NCBI GenBank assembly: GCA_947303825.1
Contig: CAMYZK010000029.1
Span: forward strand, 1-14,096
DNA from: an uncultured Prevotella sp.
GTDB lineage: Bacteria; Bacteroidota; Bacteroidia; Bacteroidales; Bacteroidaceae
Reading direction: 5' to 3'
Length of the DNA stretch: 14,096 bases
The notes below the pieces were generated by a model, which saw only the letters and a list, made by a program, of their open reading frames with translations, was not told the DNA's origin and did no database searches. How positions within the stretch are numbered: position 1 is the stretch's first letter; each line of letters begins with the position of its first letter. The translations under genes and the position numbers were made by a program. Shown piece by piece: positions 1-6,211 of this stretch.

Positions 1-6
1 TAATCC

Positions 7-36
7 ACGATAAGCAACGATAAGAAAATCATAAGA
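7..36. repeat. Short degenerate 10-bp direct repeat
   Basis: Three imperfect 10-bp units lie in a row: ACGATAAGCA, ACGATAAGAA and AATCATAAGA. They immediately precede the terminator-like hairpin. The tract may be one more of the short-period tracts that fill gaps elsewhere in this window, but three units are too few to be sure. Confidence 0.4.
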
Positions 37-38
37 AA

Positions 39-71
39 GTGGTGTAATCCAAGCGGTTACGCCACTTTTTT
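39..71 (+). terminator. Rho-independent terminator-like hairpin
   Basis: A 9-bp stem (GTGGTGTAA at 39-47 with TTACGCCAC at 57-65, one G-T wobble) encloses a 9-nt loop and is followed by six T (66-71). It fits termination of a rightward gene off the left edge. On the minus strand the stem is followed by a weaker T-rich stretch, so it may also end pgeF transcripts. This is read from sequence only. Confidence 0.7.
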
Positions 72-92
72 ATTGACTATGCTGTGCGATGA

Positions 93-875
93 CTATTTGA
101 AAAGAATGCCTGTAAAGATTCGTCCTGAGTTGATGCTCAGACGGCGGGCTGAGAAATAGTCGTCGGCTTGCTGGAAGGTGCAGACGGATGATACCTTGAT
201 GTGCTGTGTCTCTAAGCCTGAAGCCAGGAGCTGCAGACGGTTGCACTCAGGCAGGTCGATATGCCACTTCTCCCTGCGAAGGCTGATGGCAGGCATGTCG
301 AAACCCTCTTGTACAAAGGCATCATACACTTCGTTGCCCACCTCGAAACTTTCGAGATGGATGCCTGGCCCAATCTGTGCTATCAGTTGCTGAGGGCGAG
401 TGCCGTAGGCTGCCGTCATTGCTTCAACACCCTTCACGACAACACGTCTGACGGTGCCTCGCCAACCGGCATGAATGGCACAGACGGCCCGATTCTCCCT
501 ATCGTAGAGCAGAACAGGGATGCAATCGGCAGTAGAAACGCCGATGCAAACGCCCTTGAGGTTCGTCATCAGCGCATCGACGCCCTCCAGCGCCTCCTGC
601 CTCTCGGCGATGCTCAGCGTCAGGAACGTCTCGTCAATCTTTGCCACCTTCGTCTGATGCACCTGATGGGGCATGATCAGACGGTCGTCGGTAATGCCCA
701 GTATCCGGCACAGCGCCTGTCGGTTCTTGCGAATGTCTTCCCCGTTGTCGCCGCAATAGCGGTTGATATTGAACTCCGCATAGTTCCCCTTGCTGCTGCC
801 TCCGTGACGGGTACTGCTGAAGGCCACCACGCCGGCACCCATCTCATAATAATCCAGTTGCGGTTGTTTCATCAT
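93..875 (-). CDS. pgeF: Purine nucleoside phosphorylase, YfiH/PgeF/LACC1 family (formerly 'polyphenol oxidase')
   Basis: This family phosphorolyses adenosine, inosine and related nucleosides in the cytosol; older annotations call it laccase-like or a peptidoglycan-editing factor. The 260-residue product has the family's three active-site metal ligands in order: a histidine in PHQVHQ (H73), the cysteine in STADCIP (C118) and the histidine in AIHAGWRG (H135). The length is normal. The start at 875 (MMKQPQ) was chosen because the region just upstream is a promoter: TATCTTTG ends five bases before the ATG, so the longer reading from 923 would translate promoter DNA. The next ATG, at 872, is equally possible. 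The gene is divergent from the M3 peptidase, sharing a gap of about 105 bp. The transcript appears almost leaderless. Confidence 0.93.
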   Translation of the reverse strand: MMKQPQLDYYEMGAGVVAFSSTRHGGSSKGNYAEFNINRYCGDNGEDIRKNRQALCRILGITDDRLIMPHQVHQTKVAKIDETFLTLSIAERQEALEGVDALMTNLKGVCIGVSTADCIPVLLYDRENRAVCAIHAGWRGTVRRVVVKGVEAMTAAYGTRPQQLIAQIGPGIHLESFEVGNEVYDAFVQEGFDMPAISLRREKWHIDLPECNRLQLLASGLETQHIKVSSVCTFQQADDYFSARRLSINSGRIFTGILFK

Positions 876-879
876 TGTG

Positions 880-887
880 CAAAGATA
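880..887 (-). promoter_or_regulatory. Bacteroidetes -7 element of pgeF
   Basis: On the minus strand TATCTTTG matches the Bacteroidetes -7 consensus TAnnTTTG. Its last G lies five bases before the A of the pgeF ATG. No clear TTTG -33 box is visible at the usual 19-20 bp upstream, only a T-rich stretch. Because a -7 element normally ends about three bases before the start point, the mRNA should begin at or within a few bases of the start codon. Confidence 0.6.
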
Positions 888-926
888 CGTATTTTTCCTT
901 GAAAAAGCCGTCTTTTCCTGCAATTA

Positions 927-958
927 TTTGCGTCTTTCAATAATTCGTTGTATCTTTG
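927..958 (+). promoter_or_regulatory. Bacteroidetes-type promoter of the M3 peptidase gene
   Basis: TTTG (927-930), a 20-bp spacer and TATCTTTG (951-958) match the Bacteroidetes -33/-7 arrangement well. The ATG at 981 follows 22 bases later, giving a short leader of about 20 nt. The promoter is divergent from that of pgeF. Confidence 0.75.
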
Positions 959-980
959 TGCCATCTTAAGACCAAAAAAC

Positions 981-3134
981 ATGAAAAAGAAACTGATGAC
1001 ACTCGGTATTTCGGCAGCTGTGCTGTCGGCATCAATGATGCAGCTCACCAGCTGCAAGGAAGTCCAGCGTGAAAACCCTCTGTTGCAGGAGAGCACCCTG
1101 CCTTTTGGCGCTCCTGACTTTAGCAAGATCCAAACCTCCGACTATCTGCCTGCCTTTGAGGCCGCCATCCAGCAGACGCGTGATGAGATAGCCAAAATAA
1201 CGGACAATCCTGAGCCTGCCACCTTCGAGAACACTATCGTGGCTTTCGAGGAGAGTGGAAAGACGCTCGACCGCGTGTCGCGTGTCTTCTATGCCCTGGT
1301 GGAAGCCGACAAGACGCCTGAGCTCAGCGACATTGAGAAGAAAGTGACGCCGATGCTGACCGACCTCGCCAATGAGATTTCCTTCAACAAAGCGCTGTTC
1401 GGACGCATCCGCCAGGTCTACGACAGCAAGCACGATGCGCTGCAAGGCGAAGACCAGAAGCTGCTGGAGGAGACCTACAAGGACTTCGTGCGCAATGGTG
1501 CCCTGCTGGCTGACGACAAGATGGCTCGCATGAAGGAGATCAACATGCGCATCTCTGAGCTGCAGACCGAGTGGGGCGACATACTGCCCGATGCCACCAA
1601 CGACGCTGTAGTATGGGTAGACAACGAGGCAGACCTCTCTGGGCTCAGCGAGGCCGACATCGCCCAGTGTGCCAAGGATGCTGAGAGCAGAGGCGGCAAG
1701 GCTCCCTACGCCATCGTCATCGTCAACACCACGCAGCAGCCCCTGCTGGCCAGCCTCGACAATCGCGACCTGCGCCGCAAGGTCTACGAGGCATCCATCC
1801 ATCGTGCCGACGGAACGGACAAGTACAACACCTTCCCGCTGGTCGTAGAGATTGCCAAGCTGCGTGCCGAACAGGCCGAGATCATGGGCTATCCCAACTA
1901 TGCCTCCTACTCTTTGGACAATACAATGGCCAAGACGCCCGACAACGTCTACGCCTTCCTCGAAAACCTCATCAGCCAGTACAGGCCCAAGGCCGACGCC
2001 GAGACAAAGGCCATCGGGGACTTTGCCCACAATCCTTCTCTCACCTCTAACCCCTTGCCTCCCACCTCTCAGTTAGAGCCCTACGACCGCTTCTACTACT
2101 CTGCCAAGATGAAGAAGCAGCTGCTCGACATCAGTGACGACGAGGTGAAACCCTACTTCAATGTCGACAGCGTATTGCTCAACGGCGTCTTCTATGCCGC
2201 CAACCGTGCCTACGGCCTGACGTTCAAGGAGCGCACCGACATCCCTATGTATCATCCCGACATGAAGGCGTTTGAGGTCGTCGATAAAGACGGAAAGTCG
2301 AGAGCCCTCTTCTATTGCGACTACTACCGTCGTCCCACAAAGCGAGGAGGTGCCTGGATGGACGGATTCCAGAAGCAGAGCCGCCAGTGGAACCAGCAGC
2401 CCATTATCTTTAATGTTTGTAATAGTGCGAAGGCTCCCGAGGGACAGCCCTCGCTGATTACCTGGGACGAGGTCACCACGATGTTCCACGAGTTTGGACA
2501 CGCATTGCACGGCATCCTTTCCGACTGCCAGTACAACAGACTGAGCGGCACCAGTGTGGCTCGCGACTTTGTGGAGCTGCCGTCGCAGTTCAATGAGTCG
2601 TTTGCCACCATTCCCGAGGTGTTCGATCACTATGCACGCCACTATAAGACGGGCGAACCCATGCCTGCTGAGCTGAAGGAGCGCATGCTGAAGAGCATCA
2701 ACTTCCAGACGGCCTACGCTCTTGGAGAGAACCTCGCCGCCACCTGCGTAGACCTTGCCTGGCACATGCTCTCTTCTGACCAGATTCCTACTGCTGAAGA
2801 GGCAGCCGCTTTCCAGACAGAGGCTCTGAATAATGTTGGACTGCTTGATGTCCAGATTCCTCCCCGCTACTACACAAGCTACTTCAACCATGTGTGGGGC
2901 GGCGGCTATGCAGCAGGCTACTACAGCTATCTGTGGACGGAGGTGCTGGCCGTCAACGTGGCCGACGTCTTTGCCCAGCGTGGCGCCCTGAAACCAGAGA
3001 CGGGCCAGGAGTTCCGCGACAAGATACTGAGCCGCGGCAACACTGGCGACCTCATGCAGATGTTCACAGACTTTACAGGCATGAAGCAGCCTGATGCCTC
3101 CAGCCTGCTCAAGGCAAGAGGTCTGGCAAATTAA
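981..3134 (+). CDS. dcp: M3 family zinc oligopeptidase (peptidyl-dipeptidase Dcp type), lipoprotein
   Basis: Zinc metallopeptidase of the M3 (thimet/Dcp) family, which trims short peptides. The 717-residue product has HEFGH at residues 503-507 (two zinc histidines and the catalytic Glu504). The third ligand is Glu532 in DFVELPSQ. The substrate-binding segment HVWGGGYAAGYYSYLW starts at His637. The N-terminus MKKKLMTLGISAAVLSASMMQ leads to a lipobox LTSC with Cys25, so the protein is probably lipid-anchored and faces the periplasm or the cell surface, unlike cytosolic E. coli Dcp. The ATG at 981 was chosen because it gives the signal peptide; the extra upstream residues would be translated promoter. 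Residues 353-364 (SLTSNPLPPTSQ) are encoded by a degenerate 7-bp tract. aroB follows 40 bp downstream and is probably cotranscribed. Peptidyl-dipeptidase activity, as opposed to other M3 specificity, is inferred. Confidence 0.93.
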   Translation: MKKKLMTLGISAAVLSASMMQLTSCKEVQRENPLLQESTLPFGAPDFSKIQTSDYLPAFEAAIQQTRDEIAKITDNPEPATFENTIVAFEESGKTLDRVSRVFYALVEADKTPELSDIEKKVTPMLTDLANEISFNKALFGRIRQVYDSKHDALQGEDQKLLEETYKDFVRNGALLADDKMARMKEINMRISELQTEWGDILPDATNDAVVWVDNEADLSGLSEADIAQCAKDAESRGGKAPYAIVIVNTTQQPLLASLDNRDLRRKVYEASIHRADGTDKYNTFPLVVEIAKLRAEQAEIMGYPNYASYSLDNTMAKTPDNVYAFLENLISQYRPKADAETKAIGDFAHNPSLTSNPLPPTSQLEPYDRFYYSAKMKKQLLDISDDEVKPYFNVDSVLLNGVFYAANRAYGLTFKERTDIPMYHPDMKAFEVVDKDGKSRALFYCDYYRRPTKRGGAWMDGFQKQSRQWNQQPIIFNVCNSAKAPEGQPSLITWDEVTTMFHEFGHALHGILSDCQYNRLSGTSVARDFVELPSQFNESFATIPEVFDHYARHYKTGEPMPAELKERMLKSINFQTAYALGENLAATCVDLAWHMLSSDQIPTAEEAAAFQTEALNNVGLLDVQIPPRYYTSYFNHVWGGGYAAGYYSYLWTEVLAVNVADVFAQRGALKPETGQEFRDKILSRGNTGDLMQMFTDFTGMKQPDASSLLKARGLAN
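2036..2070 (+). repeat. Degenerate 7-bp tract inside the M3 peptidase coding sequence
   Basis: Successive 7-mers read TTCTCTC, ACCTCTA, ACCCCTT, GCCTCCC and ACCTCTC. They share the CT-rich composition and 7-bp period of the array after aroB (4254-4316) and encode a Pro/Ser/Thr-rich loop in frame, just before the conserved LEPYDRFYYSAK segment. Confidence 0.55.
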
Positions 3135-3174
3135 CATTTTACTTTACCTTTTTTGCCTGATTTTGTACGCTGTT

Positions 3175-4242
3175 ATGGAAAGACAGAAAGTGATAATACC
3201 AGAGAACCTAGAGGCTGCATTAGAGCAGGCCATAGGGGAGTGCCATGCCGACCGTCTGTTGGTGCTCACCGACGAGACTACCCAGCGGCTGTGCTGGCCT
3301 GTTCTGGCTGGTTTTGATTGTATGAAGGATGCCCGACATATTGTTATCAAGCCCGGTGACGAGCATAAGACCCTTGAGACGCTGACCTCTGTGTGGCAGG
3401 AAATGCAGCAGCATGGAGCCACACGCCACTCGCTGATGATAAGTCTGGGAGGGGGCATGGTGACCGATTTGGGTGGTTTTGCGGCCTCTACCTTCAAGCG
3501 CGGCATACATCTGATAAACATCCCAACCACGTTGCTGGCCATGGTCGATGCCTCGGTGGGGGGAAAGACAGGTATCAACTTCGGCGGACTGAAGAACGAA
3601 CTGGGGGTCTTCCGCAATGCATCGGCTGTTATCCTGGACACGGTGTTCTTAAATACACTGGACCATGAAAACCTGCTGTCGGGATATGCCGAGATGCTGA
3701 AACATGGGCTTATCTGTCAGGCAGAGGACAACAGGGAGACGAGCATGCTGGCCGAGCTGATGACCTTCGATCTGGCGAAGCCCGACAAGGCCCAGCTGAG
3801 GCGCATGGTGGCTGAGAGCGTGGAGGTGAAACAGCGTGTGGTGCTGGAAGACCCGTTGGAGCAGGGACTGCGCAAGGCACTCAACCTGGGACATACCGTG
3901 GGTCATGCCTTCGAGTCGCTGGCATTGAGCCGAAAGCCTGTGCTGCATGGCTATGTCGTGGCATGGGGGCTGGTGTGCGAACTCTATCTGAGCGTGGTAA
4001 AATGTGGATTCCCTGTAGACAAAATGCGACAGGTGGTGCGCTTCATTGTAGACCATTATGGACGCATGCCTATTACCTGTGACGACTATCCCGAACTGCT
4101 GCGCCTGATGACACACGACAAGAAGAATACAGCTGGAAGGATAAACTTCACCCTGCTCAGCAGCGTGGGGGGCTTGGAGCTAGACCAGACGGCTACAAAG
4201 GCGGAGATTGAGGATGCACTTGATTTCTATCGAGAAGGATGA
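3175..4242 (+). CDS. aroB: 3-dehydroquinate synthase
   Basis: Second step of the shikimate pathway: converts DAHP (3-deoxy-D-arabino-heptulosonate 7-phosphate) to 3-dehydroquinate in the cytosol, using NAD and a divalent metal. The 355-residue product shows the family motifs in order: LGGGMVTDLGGFAAS (residues 91-105, nucleotide binding), IPTTLLAMVDASVGGKTGIN (116-135), GYAEMLKHG (Glu173, a metal ligand), LNLGHTVGHAFE (His240 and His244) and the later HGY (His258, metal ligand). The start at 3175 (MERQKV) was chosen because residues from the upstream start at 3094 overlap the peptidase gene and look unlike any AroB N-terminus. The gene lies 40 bp after the M3 peptidase stop. No convincing promoter is visible in that gap, so cotranscription is likely. 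A 7-bp repeat array begins 11 bases after the stop. Confidence 0.95.
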   Translation: MERQKVIIPENLEAALEQAIGECHADRLLVLTDETTQRLCWPVLAGFDCMKDARHIVIKPGDEHKTLETLTSVWQEMQQHGATRHSLMISLGGGMVTDLGGFAASTFKRGIHLINIPTTLLAMVDASVGGKTGINFGGLKNELGVFRNASAVILDTVFLNTLDHENLLSGYAEMLKHGLICQAEDNRETSMLAELMTFDLAKPDKAQLRRMVAESVEVKQRVVLEDPLEQGLRKALNLGHTVGHAFESLALSRKPVLHGYVVAWGLVCELYLSVVKCGFPVDKMRQVVRFIVDHYGRMPITCDDYPELLRLMTHDKKNTAGRINFTLLSSVGGLELDQTATKAEIEDALDFYREG

Positions 4243-4253
4243 TGAGATTCCTA

Positions 4254-4316
4254 ACTCTCAACTCTCAACTCTTAACTCTTCACTCTTAACTCCTCACTCT
4301 TAACTCCTAACTCTCT
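4254..4316. repeat. 7-bp tandem repeat array after aroB (nine units)
   Basis: Nine contiguous 7-mers close to ACTCTTA: ACTCTCA twice, ACTCTTA, ACTCTTC, ACTCTTA, ACTCCTC, ACTCTTA, ACTCCTA, ACTCTCT. It starts 11 bases after the aroB stop and ends before the winged-helix gene's promoter region. There is no dyad symmetry, so it is neither a terminator nor a CRISPR repeat. Its function is unknown. Confidence 0.9.
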
Positions 4317-4319
4317 ACA

Positions 4320-4367
4320 TTGACATTAGTCAAGAATAGTTGCAAAATATCAAGAATCTGCTAGCAG
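4320..4367. promoter_or_regulatory. Cluster of possible operator elements upstream of the winged-helix gene
   Basis: Three elements sit just upstream of the -33 box. TTGAC-ATTA-GTCAA (4320-4333) is an inverted repeat. TCAAGAAT occurs twice, at 4330-4337 and 4350-4357, offset by 20 bp (about two helical turns). CTGCTAGCAG (4358-4367) is a perfect 10-bp palindrome. Together they could be protein-binding sites controlling the downstream DNA-binding protein, possibly by autoregulation. That is inference. Confidence 0.4.
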
Positions 4368-4375
4368 TCAGCTAC

Positions 4376-4402
4376 TTGTATAAAAATAAAGCAGTACTTT
4401 TG
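4376..4402 (+). promoter_or_regulatory. Bacteroidetes-type promoter of the winged-helix gene
   Basis: TTG (4376-4378) and TACTTTTG (4395-4402, matching TAnnTTTG) are separated by 16 bp; counted from the end of the -33 box this is a little shorter than the ideal. The ATG at 4452 gives a leader of about 45 nt that is AT-rich and has no clear Shine-Dalgarno sequence. Confidence 0.65.
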
Positions 4403-4451
4403 CGCCCGAATTGAAAATACCAACTTCAATAGTAAAATTTTTTATAGAATT

Positions 4452-4754
4452 ATGGCAGAAAAGAAAACAACCAAGAAGGCTGCTGAGACAAAAGAGGTAG
4501 CAGCTAAGAAACCCGCAACTCGCAAGACCGCCGTGAAGGCTGAGAAAGCAGTGCTGGCTGTAAACGCAGAAAACATTGGCTTCAAGGCAGGTGATGTGTA
4601 CCAGGCTCTGGCAGCTTCAGAGAATGCTCTCTCTGTTAAGGAGATAGCCAAGGCTGCTAAGATTTCTGAGGAGGAGACTCTTCTCGGTCTGGGTTGGCTC
4701 TTCAAGGAGGGCAAACTGCAGAGCCAGGAGGACAACAAGATTGCATTGGCATAA
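4452..4754 (+). CDS. Winged helix-turn-helix protein (DUF2582-like) with lysine/alanine-rich N-terminal tail
   Basis: A 100-residue protein. Residues 1-32 form a basic, low-complexity tail (about ten lysines mixed with Ala, Thr and Glu; pattern KKTTKKA, KKPATRKTA) resembling histone H1-type tails. Residues 39-100 look like one winged-helix domain: helices GDVYQALAAS and SVKEIAKAAKI, then EEETLLGLGWLFKEGKL and a short wing ending QEDNKIALA. This matches the small winged-helix family (DUF2582) common in Bacteroidales. Binding to DNA, perhaps as a small nucleoid-associated protein, is inferred; no target is known to me. It has its own promoter and operator-like elements, and a second small gene begins 11 bp after its stop. 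Confidence 0.8.
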   Translation: MAEKKTTKKAAETKEVAAKKPATRKTAVKAEKAVLAVNAENIGFKAGDVYQALAASENALSVKEIAKAAKISEEETLLGLGWLFKEGKLQSQEDNKIALA

Positions 4755-4765
4755 CTGAAGTCCCC

Positions 4766-5110
4766 TTGTACGAGGAGCAGATTATTAGAATACTTTTGGA
4801 TGTAGGCGCGCGTGGCATTGGCGTAAAAAAGCTTGCCAAGCACGTCTACAACCTTTCATGTACTTTGTTTGACCAGCCCGATTTTGTTGAAGTTTATAAT
4901 AAAGTACAGTATTATATATACAGCAGGGCACGCATGCCGAATTCCTTTATTGAGAGCACCGGACAGTGGGGACGCTACAGAATAAAGGCACGCAGCGCCG
5001 CCCGGGTGAGAGAGATGCTGAGCAAGAGCGTCTCTGACAGCGAAGAAGAAAAGTCTGGCGATGATACTCATACACCAGACTTGTCGCTAAGTTTGTTTCC
5101 CGACCTTTAG
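4766..5110 (+). CDS. Conserved small protein, helix-turn-helix-like N-terminus, TTG start
   Basis: I do not recognise a named family, though it resembles small hypothetical proteins of Bacteroidales. The frame has no ATG until residue 57 of this reading, so a non-ATG start is required. The TTG at 4766 gives (M)YEEQIIRILLDVG, a natural domain start, and lies 11 bp after the winged-helix stop. The 114-residue product has an N-terminal helical part (EEQIIRILLDVGARGIGVKKLAKHVYNL) with the look of a helix-turn-helix; KLAKHVYNL could be the recognition helix. A middle part (VYNKVQYYIYSRARMPNSFIE) and GQWGRYRIKA follow, then an acidic, serine-rich tail (SVSDSEEEKSGDDTHT). It probably shares the winged-helix gene's transcript. 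Its TAG stop interlocks with the lpxD TAA on the other strand. Confidence 0.72.
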   Translation: MYEEQIIRILLDVGARGIGVKKLAKHVYNLSCTLFDQPDFVEVYNKVQYYIYSRARMPNSFIESTGQWGRYRIKARSAARVREMLSKSVSDSEEEKSGDDTHTPDLSLSLFPDL

Positions 5111-6144
5111 TCTTTCTTTGTAAGCTCGTCTACTTGTTTTTGCAGGGCGTTGAGCTGGCGATACATGTCGGGCAGGTGTTTCAGCACGGCCTGTGCATGG
5201 AAAAAGAGCTTAGGATCCATGGCGGGAGAGCCGATGAGCTGCTCGCCGTTTCCCTTGGTGTTGCTTATCACTCCGCATTGCGCTCCAATGAAGGTTTTGT
5301 CGGCCACTTTTATGTGTCCGGCAAATCCCGCCTGACCGCCAACCATACACCAGTTGCCTATCTTTGTGCTGCCTGCCAGACCTACCTGTGCCGACATGAC
5401 AGTACTCTCGCCTACCTCGCAGTTGTGGGCTACCTGTATCAGGTTGTCTAGTTTTGCACCTTTGTGTATGACGGTCTGTCCCATGGTTGAACGGTCAACG
5501 CACGTGTTGGCACCTATCTCTACGTTGTCTTCTATCACGACGATGCCTATCTGTGGAATCTTGTCATAGCCTTCCTGGTTGGGAGCGAAGCCGAAGCCAT
5601 CGGCACCAATCACACTGCCTGAGTGAATGGTAACATTATTGCCGATCTTGCAGCCTTGATAGATGGTTACGTTGGGGAAAAATATACTTCCCCGGCCTAC
5701 GGACACGTTATCACCCACTACCACATGCGGATAAACCTGTGTGTTGTCGCCTATCACGGCTCCATCGCCAATGCATGCAAAGGCTCCTATATATACGTCC
5801 TTGCCAATCTTGGCCGTTGGAGAGATGGAGGCTAGTGGGTCGATGCCTGTCTTGCGAGGTTTCATGCTCTCGTAAATAGAGAGCAGACGAGCCACGGCTT
5901 CGTATGCATTCTTCACCCTGATAAGGGTGGCACTTACAGGATGCTCCAGTTCAAGGTCTTCGTTGACGATGACTATGCTCGACTTCGTGTCGTATATGTA
6001 ATGGGTATACTTAGGGTTTGAAAGGAAAGAGATGGCTCCCTCGTGTCCTTCTTCTATCTTGGCAAAGCTGTTGACTGCTGCATCTTCTCTACCTTCCACT
6101 TTTCCACCGATGAGTTCGGCTATCTGTCTTGCTGTAAACTCCAT
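5107..6144 (-). CDS. lpxD: UDP-3-O-(3-hydroxyacyl)glucosamine N-acyltransferase
   Basis: Adds the N-linked hydroxyacyl chain to UDP-3-O-acylglucosamine, the third step of lipid A synthesis, on the cytosolic side of the inner membrane. The 345-residue product has the LpxD layout. Residues 1-95 are the uridine-binding domain (FTARQIAELIGGKVEG, AISFLSNPKY). Residues about 100-320 form the left-handed beta-helix of hexapeptide repeats, including GADGFGFAPN and the catalytic histidine in QVAHNCEVG (H240). A C-terminal helix ends DELTKKD. The length is normal. The neighbours are unusual: lpxC/fabZ and lpxA, which commonly accompany lpxD in Bacteroidetes, are not next to it. It is the last gene of a leftward group, separated from the membrane protein by an 8-bp repeat array. 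Whether a second lpxD exists elsewhere cannot be seen here. Confidence 0.94.
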   Translation of the reverse strand: MEFTARQIAELIGGKVEGREDAAVNSFAKIEEGHEGAISFLSNPKYTHYIYDTKSSIVIVNEDLELEHPVSATLIRVKNAYEAVARLLSIYESMKPRKTGIDPLASISPTAKIGKDVYIGAFACIGDGAVIGDNTQVYPHVVVGDNVSVGRGSIFFPNVTIYQGCKIGNNVTIHSGSVIGADGFGFAPNQEGYDKIPQIGIVVIEDNVEIGANTCVDRSTMGQTVIHKGAKLDNLIQVAHNCEVGESTVMSAQVGLAGSTKIGNWCMVGGQAGFAGHIKVADKTFIGAQCGVISNTKGNGEQLIGSPAMDPKLFFHAQAVLKHLPDMYRQLNALQKQVDELTKKD

Positions 6145-6155
6145 GATAATATTTA

Positions 6156-6211
6156 ACCATTTAACTATTTGACCATTTTACTATTTAACTATTTCACCAT
6201 TTAACTATTTT
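6156..6211. repeat. 8-bp tandem repeat array between the membrane-protein gene and lpxD (seven units)
   Basis: Seven exact-length octamers on the plus strand: ACCATTTA, ACTATTTG, ACCATTTT, ACTATTTA, ACTATTTC, ACCATTTA, ACTATTTT. In the sense of transcription (minus) they read NAAATGGT or NAAATAGT. The first transcribed unit supplies the TAG stop of the membrane protein (6205-6207), and the array ends 11 bases before the lpxD ATG. It belongs to the same unit family as the array at 8340-8507. Confidence 0.93.

Noticed and set aside
261..902. 213-residue open frame on the plus strand over pgeF
   Set aside because: pgeF on the other strand has a full set of active-site motifs and a promoter; this is its shadow.
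1032..2030. 332-residue open frame on the minus strand opposite the M3 peptidase gene
   Set aside because: It lies wholly within a firmly identified gene, has no recognisable domain, and its composition (Val/Leu/Gly runs) is what antisense of GC-rich codon positions gives.
2073..3137. 354-residue open frame on the minus strand opposite the M3 peptidase gene
   Set aside because: It is antisense to the catalytic domain of the peptidase, with no promoter and no family resemblance.
4694..5110. Programmed frameshift joining the winged-helix gene to the next gene
   Set aside because: No slippery sequence with a following structure was seen, the winged-helix domain ends naturally at its stop, and a start at the TTG at 4766 explains the second gene more simply.
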